Source: Cryptoclostridium sp963928475 (lineage in GTDB: Bacteria; Bacillota; Dehalobacteriia; UBA7702). From it: DNA of 64,000 nucleotides. The notes below the pieces were generated by a model, which searched no databases, was not told the DNA's origin, and was given only the letters and a program-made list of their open reading frames with translations. Position numbers and translations under genes: made by a program. Position 1 is the stretch's first letter. Each line of letters opens with the position of its first letter. Location of the stretch: contig CAWVFN010000061.1 of NCBI GenBank assembly GCA_963928475.1, forward strand, positions 1 to 64,000. The letters are read 5' to 3'. Positions 33,717 through 41,284 of this stretch are shown here, in pieces.

Positions 33717-35180
33717 TTGACTCTCGATTACGATTTAAGAATAATCCAGGAAACAAGGGATTTAGCTCGTAAAGCCAAAGAAGCCCAGGCTATACTTGCC
33801 ACTTTCTCTCAGGAAAAATTGGATGAGATAGTGAAAGCTATGTCTGAAGCTGTAATCGCCAATGCTGAATGGTTGGCAAGGATGGCTTGCGATGAAACAA
33901 AATATGGTATTTATGAAGATAAAGTTATCAAAAATACCTTTGCTGCCAGAGAAGTTTATGAATATATTAAAGATATGAAAACTACGGGCTTCATTAAAGA
34001 GGATCCCGTAAATAAAATTTACGAATACGCTATGCCCGTTGGTGTTATTATGGGTATTATTCCCACAACTAACCCCACCTCCACCCTTATCCATAACGCT
34101 ATGTGCGCTGTTAAGAGTGGTAACGCCATAGTATTTTCACCCCATCCCAACGCGGTGAAATGTTCAGTTGCTTCCGCCCAGGTTATGATGGACGCTGCGG
34201 CGAAAGTTGGCGCTCCTGACGGCATTATCAGCTGTCTGACCAAGGTAAGTATGGAAGGTGCCGATGCTCTGATGCATAACGATAATATTGATGTTATCGT
34301 TGCTACCGGCGGCCCCGGACTGGTAAAATCCGCTTACAGCGCTGGTAAACCCGCTTTAGGTGTTGGTGCTGGTAACGTACCTGCTTTTATCGAACGTACA
34401 GCTAATGTTAAGAAAGCCGTTCATGATATTGTTACCAGTAAGACCTTTGATAATGGTATGATTTGCGCTTCTGAACAAGCGATTATTGCTGACTTGCCTG
34501 TAAAGGATCAAGTTGTGGCGGAATTGAAGGCTCAGGGTTGCTATATCATGAATGAGGAAGAATCCGATAAGGTAGCTAAACTCATCATGACTCCCACCAA
34601 TGGTATGAATGCGGCTTATGTAGGTAAAACCGCTTGTTATCTGGCGGAACACGCTGGTATTAATGTTCCCGCCGGTACCAAGCTTCTTATCGCGCCTATG
34701 GACGGTTATGGTAAAGAGTATCCTCTTTCCCATGAAAAGCTTACCACTGTTTTGGGCTTCTATTGTGTTAAGGATTGGCATGATGCCTGCGAACTGTGCA
34801 GAGGTCTTCTCAGCATTGGCGGTATTGGTCACTCTCTGGTTATTCACAGCCAGGATGATACTATTATCCGCAAATTTGCTGAAAAACCTGTATCCCGTAT
34901 TTTGGTCAATACTCCTGGTTCTCTTGGCGGTATTGGCTATACCACCAGTATTTCTCCTTCTCTCACTTTGGGTTGCGGTACTTGTGGCGGCAGCAGTCTC
35001 GATGAAAACCTTACTCCTTTGCACTTGATCAATGTTAAAAAATTGGCTTATGGTACCTGTGATGCCAATTTTGCCCCGGCTGAAACCAGCGCTCCTGCTG
35101 CGCAGCCTAATTGCGGAGCTACCGCTGATGTTATCACTGACGTTGTTAAACAGGTGTTAGCCCAGCTGCAGTCCCGGTAA
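33717..35180 (+). CDS. eutE: CoA-acylating aldehyde dehydrogenase EutE
   Basis: 487 residues from a TTG start with GGGGGAC upstream. Acetaldehyde plus CoA and NAD to acetyl-CoA. The catalytic Cys is residue 250 in FDNGMICASEQAII; the nucleotide-binding region includes GIIPTTNPTSTLIHNAM and VATGGPGLVKSAYSAGKP. The C-terminus carries an Ala/Pro-rich linker and the helix ADVITDVVKQVLAQLQSR, which resembles a microcompartment-targeting peptide. It removes the toxic aldehyde made by EutBC inside the shell and hands acetyl-CoA to PduL. Confidence 0.94.
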   Translation: MTLDYDLRIIQETRDLARKAKEAQAILATFSQEKLDEIVKAMSEAVIANAEWLARMACDETKYGIYEDKVIKNTFAAREVYEYIKDMKTTGFIKEDPVNKIYEYAMPVGVIMGIIPTTNPTSTLIHNAMCAVKSGNAIVFSPHPNAVKCSVASAQVMMDAAAKVGAPDGIISCLTKVSMEGADALMHNDNIDVIVATGGPGLVKSAYSAGKPALGVGAGNVPAFIERTANVKKAVHDIVTSKTFDNGMICASEQAIIADLPVKDQVVAELKAQGCYIMNEEESDKVAKLIMTPTNGMNAAYVGKTACYLAEHAGINVPAGTKLLIAPMDGYGKEYPLSHEKLTTVLGFYCVKDWHDACELCRGLLSIGGIGHSLVIHSQDDTIIRKFAEKPVSRILVNTPGSLGGIGYTTSISPSLTLGCGTCGGSSLDENLTPLHLINVKKLAYGTCDANFAPAETSAPAAQPNCGATADVITDVVKQVLAQLQSR

Positions 35181-35192
35181 GGGGTGATTAGC

Positions 35193-35846
35193 ATGAATGA
35201 ACAGGATTTATCGGCTTTGATCGCTAAATTAGTTAAAGAACAGCTAGATAAGGCAATGCCGGCGGCGGAAGCTAATATGGTTCCCGTTGGTATTTCCAAT
35301 CATCATATTCATCTTAGCCAGGAAGATTTTGAGACTCTTTTTGGTAAAGGGGCGACGATGACCCATTTTAAGGATCTTTCTCAGCCAGGTCAATTTGCCT
35401 GTAAAGAGGTTATGACCGTGGTTGGTCCTGGCGGTGCTATTGAGCGTGTTCGTCTTTTAGGACCTGCCAGAAAGCAAAGCCAAGTGGAAGTTTCCGTGGC
35501 AGACTGCTTTAAATTGGGGATTCAAGCTCCCTTACGTGATTCAGGAGATCTAACAGGTTCTGCTGGTGTGACACTTGTTGGTCCTAAGGGAAGTGTCACC
35601 TTGGATGAAGGCTGTATTATCGCTATCAAGCATATTCATATGCACACCAGCGACGCCGCAAGACTTGGTTTAAAGGATAAGGACAAGGTCAATGTTAAGA
35701 CCTGTACACCTCGGGGCATCATCTTCCTGGAAGTTTTGATTCGTGTCAGTGATAATTTCAAACTGGAAATGCACGTTGATATGGATGAAGCCAATGCCGC
35801 GTCTTTAAAGAATGGCGATATGGTGCAGATAATAGGCAAATGTTAA
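35193..35846 (+). CDS. pduL: Phosphotransacylase PduL
   Basis: 217 residues from the ATG at 35193 (GGGG upstream; a GTG 9 bases earlier is less likely). The N-terminal helix MNEQDLSALIAKLVKEQLDK is a targeting peptide. Zinc-binding histidines are in VGISNHHIHLS near residue 32 and AIKHIHMHTSD near 145. It converts acetyl-CoA and phosphate to acetyl phosphate, recycling CoA within the shell, and replaces the EutD enzyme of enteric operons. Last gene of the operon, followed by a terminator. Confidence 0.93.
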   Translation: MNEQDLSALIAKLVKEQLDKAMPAAEANMVPVGISNHHIHLSQEDFETLFGKGATMTHFKDLSQPGQFACKEVMTVVGPGGAIERVRLLGPARKQSQVEVSVADCFKLGIQAPLRDSGDLTGSAGVTLVGPKGSVTLDEGCIIAIKHIHMHTSDAARLGLKDKDKVNVKTCTPRGIIFLEVLIRVSDNFKLEMHVDMDEANAASLKNGDMVQIIGKC

Positions 35847-35874
35847 CTAATGAAAATATGTCATAAATAAAATG

Positions 35875-35909
35875 AGAGGGTATCTTATAGTAGTAAGATA
35901 CCCTCTTTA
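35875..35909 (+). terminator. Terminator of the eut operon
   Basis: Perfect 13-bp stem AGAGGGTATCTTA / TAAGATACCCTCT followed by TTTAATT. Confidence 0.85.
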
Positions 35910-35958
35910 ATTATGTTAAAATTATAATTTTTTTGATTCAAAGGTTGTTTTATTTTAT

Positions 35959-36945
35959 TTAATCGTCATCGGTACTGGCGTGGATATCAATGGCGGTATC
36001 AGCCCAGTCCAGCGGCAGAGTAAGATCAAAGTTATCCATGACCTCTGAATTATAGTAAATATTGCTTTCGCTTATAGTTTCATAGGGTAGCTCTTCAGCG
36101 GTAGCTTCTCCCTTAAGAATTTTTGCTGCCATTATGCCTGTTTCTTTTCCCAGTTCCTCATAATCAATGCCAACGGCGGCAACGCATCCTTTTTTAACCT
36201 GCTCTATTTCACTGCCGAAGACAGGGACTTGCAGGGCATTAGCTTTATTTAAAATAGTCCTTAAGGAGCCAACCACAGTATTGTCGGTAAGATTGCTGAT
36301 GCAGTCAACTTCCAAAAGGAGATTATCAGCGGCGAGAGGAACATCGGAAGAATTTGAGATTGGGCTTTCCACGATTTCAAAACCATATTGTGGCGCCAGG
36401 GCTTTATATTCTTCCAGAGCGGAAAGTGAATTAGCTTCTGAGGTACAGTACATAATGCCTATAGTTTGTGCTTCTGGCAATAAAGTGCGAATTACTTGCA
36501 GCTGCTCTTCCACCGCCAATTTATCACTGGTACCGGTAACATTTCCTTCAGTGAGCGCAGCTGCTTCAGGATCTGTTACAGCCGCGAAAACTGTGGGAAT
36601 ATCTGTTCCCTCTGTGGCTTTAAGGGCACTTTGAGCCATAGGCGTGGCGATGGCGCAGATCATATCCACCTCCTGAGCTACTAAGCTTTCGGCTGCGTGT
36701 TCAGAGGTTTCGATATCAAATTCGCCATTTTCATAGACGACTTCCAAATTATCACCTCTCACTATACCTTCTTCCTCTAAGCCTTCTAAAAATCCTTTAC
36801 GGCAGTTAGATAAGGAAGTATGATCGCCAAATTGAGCGATACCTATTTTATAGGCCATTTCCTCTTCCTCACTATCGTTGTTGCCGCAGGCTGTAAAGGC
36901 AAAGAGTAGAGAACAGCAAAGTAATAAAGCTAATATTTTTTTCAT
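35959..36945 (-). CDS. ABC-type substrate-binding lipoprotein (TrpX-like)
   Basis: 328 residues. Signal peptide with lipobox FTAC near residue 19, then a periplasmic-binding fold of the ABC_sub_bind (PF04392) type: YKIGIAQFGDHTSLSNCRKG, ATPMAQSALKATEGTDIPTV, FAAVTDPEAA and the C-terminal VGIDYEELGKETGIMAAKIL. In other Bacillota members of this family (TrpX) belong to T-box-regulated tryptophan transporters. Here the gene follows a TrpB-type synthase by 25 bases, under a tryptophan-type T-box, which supports tryptophan or indole-related uptake. The usual permease and ATPase genes are not next to it. Confidence 0.78.
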   Translation of the reverse strand: MKKILALLLCCSLLFAFTACGNNDSEEEEMAYKIGIAQFGDHTSLSNCRKGFLEGLEEEGIVRGDNLEVVYENGEFDIETSEHAAESLVAQEVDMICAIATPMAQSALKATEGTDIPTVFAAVTDPEAAALTEGNVTGTSDKLAVEEQLQVIRTLLPEAQTIGIMYCTSEANSLSALEEYKALAPQYGFEIVESPISNSSDVPLAADNLLLEVDCISNLTDNTVVGSLRTILNKANALQVPVFGSEIEQVKKGCVAAVGIDYEELGKETGIMAAKILKGEATAEELPYETISESNIYYNSEVMDNFDLTLPLDWADTAIDIHASTDDD

Positions 36946-36970
36946 GTTCTTATCTCCTCTTTATAAACTA

Positions 36971-38335
36971 TTAAATGCGGGGGAGAGAAGCAAAACCTTT
37001 CTCAAGATCCTCATCAGTGGGTACAAAATCCTGCATTTCACCATTATTATAGGACATATAAGCTGTCATGTCAAAGTAACCTGTACCGGTAAGTCCGAAA
37101 ACAATTTTTTTCTTTTCTCCGGTTTCTTTACATTTTATGGCTTCATCCATAGCTACCTTAATAGCGTGGCTGGATTCTGGCGCCGGCAAAGTTCCTTCGC
37201 AGCGAGCGAAGGTAGTAGCGGCTTCAAAGACTTCGCTTTGTTTAACGGAAACAGCGCTCATATAGCCATCGTGATAGAGTTTGGATACTATAGGACTCAT
37301 GCCATGATAGCGTAAGCCGCCGGCATGATTAGGAGAGGGCATAAAACCGCTGCCTAAAGTATACATTTTCATAAGTGGCGTTGTTTTTCCTGTATCGCCG
37401 AAATCCAGGGCATATTTGCCTCTGGTTAGGGAAGGACAGGAGGCCGGTTCAACAGCGATAAATTCAATATTATTTTTACCTTCTATTTTATCTGCCATAT
37501 AGGGTGAGATAAGACCGCCTAAATTGGAACCGCCGCCGGCACAGCCGATGATAATATCAGGTTCCACGTCATATTTTTCTAAAGCTGTTTTTAACTCGAT
37601 TCCGATAATGGATTGATGTAATATTACATGGTTAAGTACACTGCCTAAAACATAGCGGCAGTTATCGGTTTTTAAAGCTGTTTCCATAGCTTCGGAAATG
37701 GCGCAGCCTAAGGAGCCGCCGGTTTCGGGATTTTCCGCTAAGATTTTTCTGCCTGCTTCTGTGGTATCCGAGGGGGAAGGGATAACTTTACCGCCGTAGG
37801 TTTCAATAACAGCTTTACGATAAGGTTTTTGCTGGGCGGAAACTTTTACCATATAGACGGTGAGATCTATACCATAAAAAGCGCAGGCCATAGCTAAAGC
37901 CGTGCCCCATTGTCCGGCTCCTGTTTCAGTGGTCAGGGATGTTAATCCTTGTTCTTTAGCGTAATAGACCTGAGCGGCGGCGGAATTTAATTTATGAGAG
38001 CCGGAGGTATTATTTCCCTCAAACTTATAATAAATTTCCGCTGGCGTATCTAAGATTCGTTCTAAGTTATAGGCTCTGGTTACTGGGGAGGGACGATACA
38101 TTTTATAGAAATTCTGTATTTCCTCGGGGATTTCTATATAGCGGTCATCGTTATTTAATTCCTGTTCTATAAGAGCGTCGCAAAATACTGGTTTTAGATC
38201 CTGTGCTGTACAAGCTTTGCCAGTGGCGGGATTAATAAAGGGTTCTGGTTTTTCTTTCATTGCCGCTCTGACGTTAAACCAGCTTGTAGGCATCTCGTTT
38301 TCTTCTAAAAATATTTTGTAGGGTACTTTTGTCAT
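36971..38335 (-). CDS. trpB: TrpB2-type tryptophan synthase beta chain
   Basis: 454 residues from the ATG at 38335, which has AGAAAGG 9 bases upstream; earlier in-frame starts lack a ribosome-binding site. The length and the N-terminal extension (TKVPYKIFLEENEMPTSWFN) are those of the TrpB2 group. The PLP-binding Lys is in FEGNNTSGSHKLNSAAAQ; the phosphate-binding glycine loop is GCAGGGSNLGG. The enzyme joins indole and serine to give tryptophan. No trpA or other trp gene is in the window, consistent with stand-alone TrpB2 use of free indole. Confidence 0.9.
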   Translation of the reverse strand: MTKVPYKIFLEENEMPTSWFNVRAAMKEKPEPFINPATGKACTAQDLKPVFCDALIEQELNNDDRYIEIPEEIQNFYKMYRPSPVTRAYNLERILDTPAEIYYKFEGNNTSGSHKLNSAAAQVYYAKEQGLTSLTTETGAGQWGTALAMACAFYGIDLTVYMVKVSAQQKPYRKAVIETYGGKVIPSPSDTTEAGRKILAENPETGGSLGCAISEAMETALKTDNCRYVLGSVLNHVILHQSIIGIELKTALEKYDVEPDIIIGCAGGGSNLGGLISPYMADKIEGKNNIEFIAVEPASCPSLTRGKYALDFGDTGKTTPLMKMYTLGSGFMPSPNHAGGLRYHGMSPIVSKLYHDGYMSAVSVKQSEVFEAATTFARCEGTLPAPESSHAIKVAMDEAIKCKETGEKKKIVFGLTGTGYFDMTAYMSYNNGEMQDFVPTDEDLEKGFASLPRI

Positions 38336-38423
38336 CTTTTTCATCCTTTCTTTGGGTTGCTTTCCCAATGTAAATTTTTTAGTACCTGTCATGGTATAGA
38401 AGATTTCGGGATAAAAGCGGCAA

Positions 38424-38697
38424 ATAAAAAAATCTTTGTCCTTCTAAGGGACAAAGACTATATCTCTGCGGTACCACCCAAATTGCCTTTTACGGCCTCT
38501 TCTTTCATATACCATCATATATGCCGCCTTGATAACGGGCACGGTTCCCGTCAGCGCCTACTTCCTTTTGGTTTCGGGCTGCCCTCGAAAGTCCATTCAC
38601 CGATACCACGCATATCCCACTTCCAGCAACGGGGACTCTCTGTTTGCGCTTTTGTGACGGTTACTACTCTTTCTCATCAGTTTAAGCATTTAATTGT
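38424..38697 (-). ncRNA. T-box riboswitch, tryptophan type, upstream of trpB
   Basis: On the minus strand an AGAGAGTCCCC stem-I box appears at about 38630-38640, a TGG codon at 38606-38608 in the position expected of the specifier (just before TATCGGTGAAT), and the conserved GGGTGGTACCGC T-box at 38468-38479. A terminator CTTTGTCC/GGACAAAG with a T-run follows at 38426-38456. The TGG specifier matches tryptophan and the trpB gene downstream. Uncharged tRNA-Trp would stabilise the antiterminator and turn the operon on. Confidence 0.88.
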
Positions 38698-38702
38698 TAA
38701 AC

Positions 38703-38731
38703 ATGATACCCTTATTTTTTATTTTTGTCAA
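38703..38731 (-). promoter_or_regulatory. Sigma-A promoter of the T-box operon
   Basis: TTGACA (38726-38731, minus strand) and TATCAT (38703-38708) with a 17-base spacer, directly upstream of the T-box leader. Confidence 0.8.
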
Positions 38732-38994
38732 GAGGTAATAAAAATTTTTTTTATTTCCGGTTATGGTTTTGTATTATTCATCATAGAATAGGGTTTGATT
38801 GTTATTTTTCCATTGTGATCATAGAATCAGTTTATACTGGCAGTTTAGCAATAGAGCCTTTTAAAAGGCAGTAGTCTGACAAGGACTTTGCCTTTGTCTG
38901 TAGAATTAATAAAGATAGAATTATAATAGCAAAACACGGGTGATATTTTTCAATAGTTTAGGTTAGTTGCTGGTCTTGGAGGTCATATAAAGCA

Positions 38995-39672
38995 ATGATT
39001 TTAGAAAAGAAGTCTTCATATTTGAATTTAAAAAATATTAAGTTAGATGAGAACCAAGAAAAGGTTTTTGGTTCCTTACAGGAGTATTTAGAAATGTGTC
39101 ATTTGTACAGAGCCGCCATGAGTGAACTCGGTACGAAATTAGAAAATTTAGATGAAGAATTTCATATTTGTTATGATCGCAATCCCATACATCACATGGA
39201 ATCGCGTTTAAAGTCTCCACAAAGTATCATCAATAAACTTGAAAAGAAGGGCCGGGAGATAAGTTTAGCCTCAGCCAAAAAAAATATTACGGATATAGCT
39301 GGTATAAGGGTCATATGTTATTATATTCAGGATATTTATTCCTTAGTTGATCTTTTAGTAGCCAGAGGCGATATTTGTCTGATAGGTAAAGCTGACTATA
39401 TAGAGGCGCCTAAGGCTACAGGCTACCGCAGTGTACATTTAGATGTTTCTGTACCTGTTTGTATGGCAGGCAAGACAGAAGATGTGCCGGTGGAAATTCA
39501 GATACGCACCATAGCCATGGATTTTTGGGCCAGTTTAGAGCATCAGCTGAGATATAAAGCCCCGGAAAAGGTTCCTGTTTTACTAAGGGCTCAGCTTAAG
39601 GACTGCGCTCAGACTATTGCTGATATAGACAGAAAAATGGAGGAAATATATTTGGAATTGAAAAATCTTTAA
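38995..39672 (+). CDS. Small alarmone synthetase (RelQ/YjbM-like)
   Basis: 225 residues. It contains only the (p)ppGpp synthetase domain and no hydrolase, TGS or ACT domain. Motifs: KKNITDIAGIRVICYYIQDI, KATGYRSVHLDV and the active-site block PVEIQIRTIAMDFWASLEHQ, followed by a C-terminal helix. These enzymes add pyrophosphate to GTP or GDP. It stands alone between the T-box operon and a strong terminator. Confidence 0.9.
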   Translation: MILEKKSSYLNLKNIKLDENQEKVFGSLQEYLEMCHLYRAAMSELGTKLENLDEEFHICYDRNPIHHMESRLKSPQSIINKLEKKGREISLASAKKNITDIAGIRVICYYIQDIYSLVDLLVARGDICLIGKADYIEAPKATGYRSVHLDVSVPVCMAGKTEDVPVEIQIRTIAMDFWASLEHQLRYKAPEKVPVLLRAQLKDCAQTIADIDRKMEEIYLELKNL

Positions 39673-39715
39673 GCGCCTTTGCTGCGGGGTAATTTGTTTA
39701 ACGTCTCATTATTAG

Positions 39716-39751
39716 AGAGGATATGACATTAATGTCATATCCTCTTTTTTT
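39716..39751 (+). terminator. Terminator of the alarmone synthetase gene
   Basis: AGAGGATATGACAT / ATGTCATATCCTCT perfect stem followed by a run of seven T. Confidence 0.88.
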
Positions 39752-39920
39752 ATTATTGGTTTTCTGTTGTTTTGTAATGATAGTCAAGGATTTAGGTCAG
39801 CGCTGTGGCTAAAATCTTAGTTTTATACAGTTAGCGGAGATATGACAGTATGCAGTGGGGGAACAGATAATAAGAAGATAAAAGCGAAAATAGTAAAGTA
39901 AGTTTTGCTGTCTGGGTTTA

Positions 39921-40808
39921 TTAGGAAAAAGCTGAGCTAAAGTCATCTTTAGCCAAATTGATAAAGGTTTTTAAGCGTGGTTGTCCCGCCAATTTTTTAT
40001 AGTAGACGCCATAAGATATGGGTTCCCCGTCCTTAATTGGTATACAAGCGAGACTTGGATCATGGATGGGGATATTTTTTGGTATAATCGCTGTGCCATA
40101 CCCTCCTATACTGAGTGTAACAGCGGTTTCTGCTGAGTCGCAGAGAAAAAAATCCAAAATAGACCTGTCTTCAATGGCTTGATGTTGTACCTGCCTTAAG
40201 GCATCGGGGCATTTCCAAGGTTCCATGACAATTAAAGTTTCTTTTTTTAATTCCTCCATCTGGACAGCGGACTTTTTAGCTAAAGGATGGTTAGCTGAAG
40301 TTACCGCCATTATCGGTATTTTGGCTAACTCGGCGTATTTAAAATATTTTTTTAAGCCTTTATCCTGGAAAGTCACGATCACATCTAAGCTTTCTTCCAT
40401 TAACTGCTGATAGATATGTCGAAAAGGTATAACCTGAAATATTGGATAGATATCAGGAAATAGGTTGTGCATTTCTTGCAGTACCTGGGCAAATTGGCGG
40501 ATTTCGTTATGGGCGTGACAGCCTATCACAAATTTTACTCTGGTATCTTCAAAGGAATCAGCTCCTCGTTTTTTAGCTCCTTCTAAAATTTGGATCACGT
40601 TTTTTGCGTCATTTATAAAAAAAAGACCAGCTCTGGTTAGTTCGACTGTCCTTGTTGTCCGATTGAATAATTTAAAGTTAAGTTCTGCCTCTAAGGAGCG
40701 TATTTGCTGAGTAACAGCTGGCTGGGTGATGTTTAACTGCTGAGCGGCTTTGGCAAAATTGAGAGTTTCGGCAACAGTTAAAAAACAAGTGAGCTGTGTC
40801 GTATTCAT
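39921..40808 (-). CDS. LysR-family transcription regulator
   Basis: 295 residues from the ATG at 40808, which has AGGTGG 8 bases upstream. The N-terminal winged HTH is clear: QLTCFLTVAETLNFAKAAQQ and LNITQPAVTQQIRSLEAELN, then a periplasmic-binding-like effector domain. It is divergent from the ABC exporter operon, with a 476-base gap. Control of that operon is possible but not shown by the sequence. Confidence 0.9.
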   Translation of the reverse strand: MNTTQLTCFLTVAETLNFAKAAQQLNITQPAVTQQIRSLEAELNFKLFNRTTRTVELTRAGLFFINDAKNVIQILEGAKKRGADSFEDTRVKFVIGCHAHNEIRQFAQVLQEMHNLFPDIYPIFQVIPFRHIYQQLMEESLDVIVTFQDKGLKKYFKYAELAKIPIMAVTSANHPLAKKSAVQMEELKKETLIVMEPWKCPDALRQVQHQAIEDRSILDFFLCDSAETAVTLSIGGYGTAIIPKNIPIHDPSLACIPIKDGEPISYGVYYKKLAGQPRLKTFINLAKDDFSSAFS

Positions 40809-41284
40809 AATATATACCACCTATATATTAATAATAATTATTTATTAATTATAACATATTCTAAATTCACTTTCAACGCTAAATACCTTATCATATTTAT
40901 AGGGGATTATATTATTATACCTCTAATAGATATATTTTAATAAGTGGCTATTTATATTTTTAAGCAACCATTATAGCTGTAAAGGCAAACTACTTATGCT
41001 CTGCCTTTACTGAGGATATTATTGGAGAAAACTCATCTTCACCTTTGGGGATTCTAAGATAGCTTTTTCTTGTTAAGGCTATCAGGGAAATCTATTTTTA
41101 TTAACGTCAGAAAGTGCGGTTTAAGTAAATTTCTGTTTAAGGGAAGAAGGGTGAGAAATTTATTAGCTTAGTCTCAATGCTTGTTAGTTCATTGTTTTAC
41201 TCTATTTTTTTGAGGCTGTGAGAGGAGTGATTTTCAGAGATATTGTAATGATTTAAATTGTAAATAAGGAGCTTAGTTATTGCT
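40809..41284. other. Divergent intergenic region with 9-bp inverted repeat
   Basis: GTAAAGGCA (40979-40987) and TGCCTTTAC (41002-41010) form a perfect inverted repeat with a 14-base centre, between the LysR gene and the ABC exporter. It could be an operator or a weak terminator. I see no other clear element here. Confidence 0.35.
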
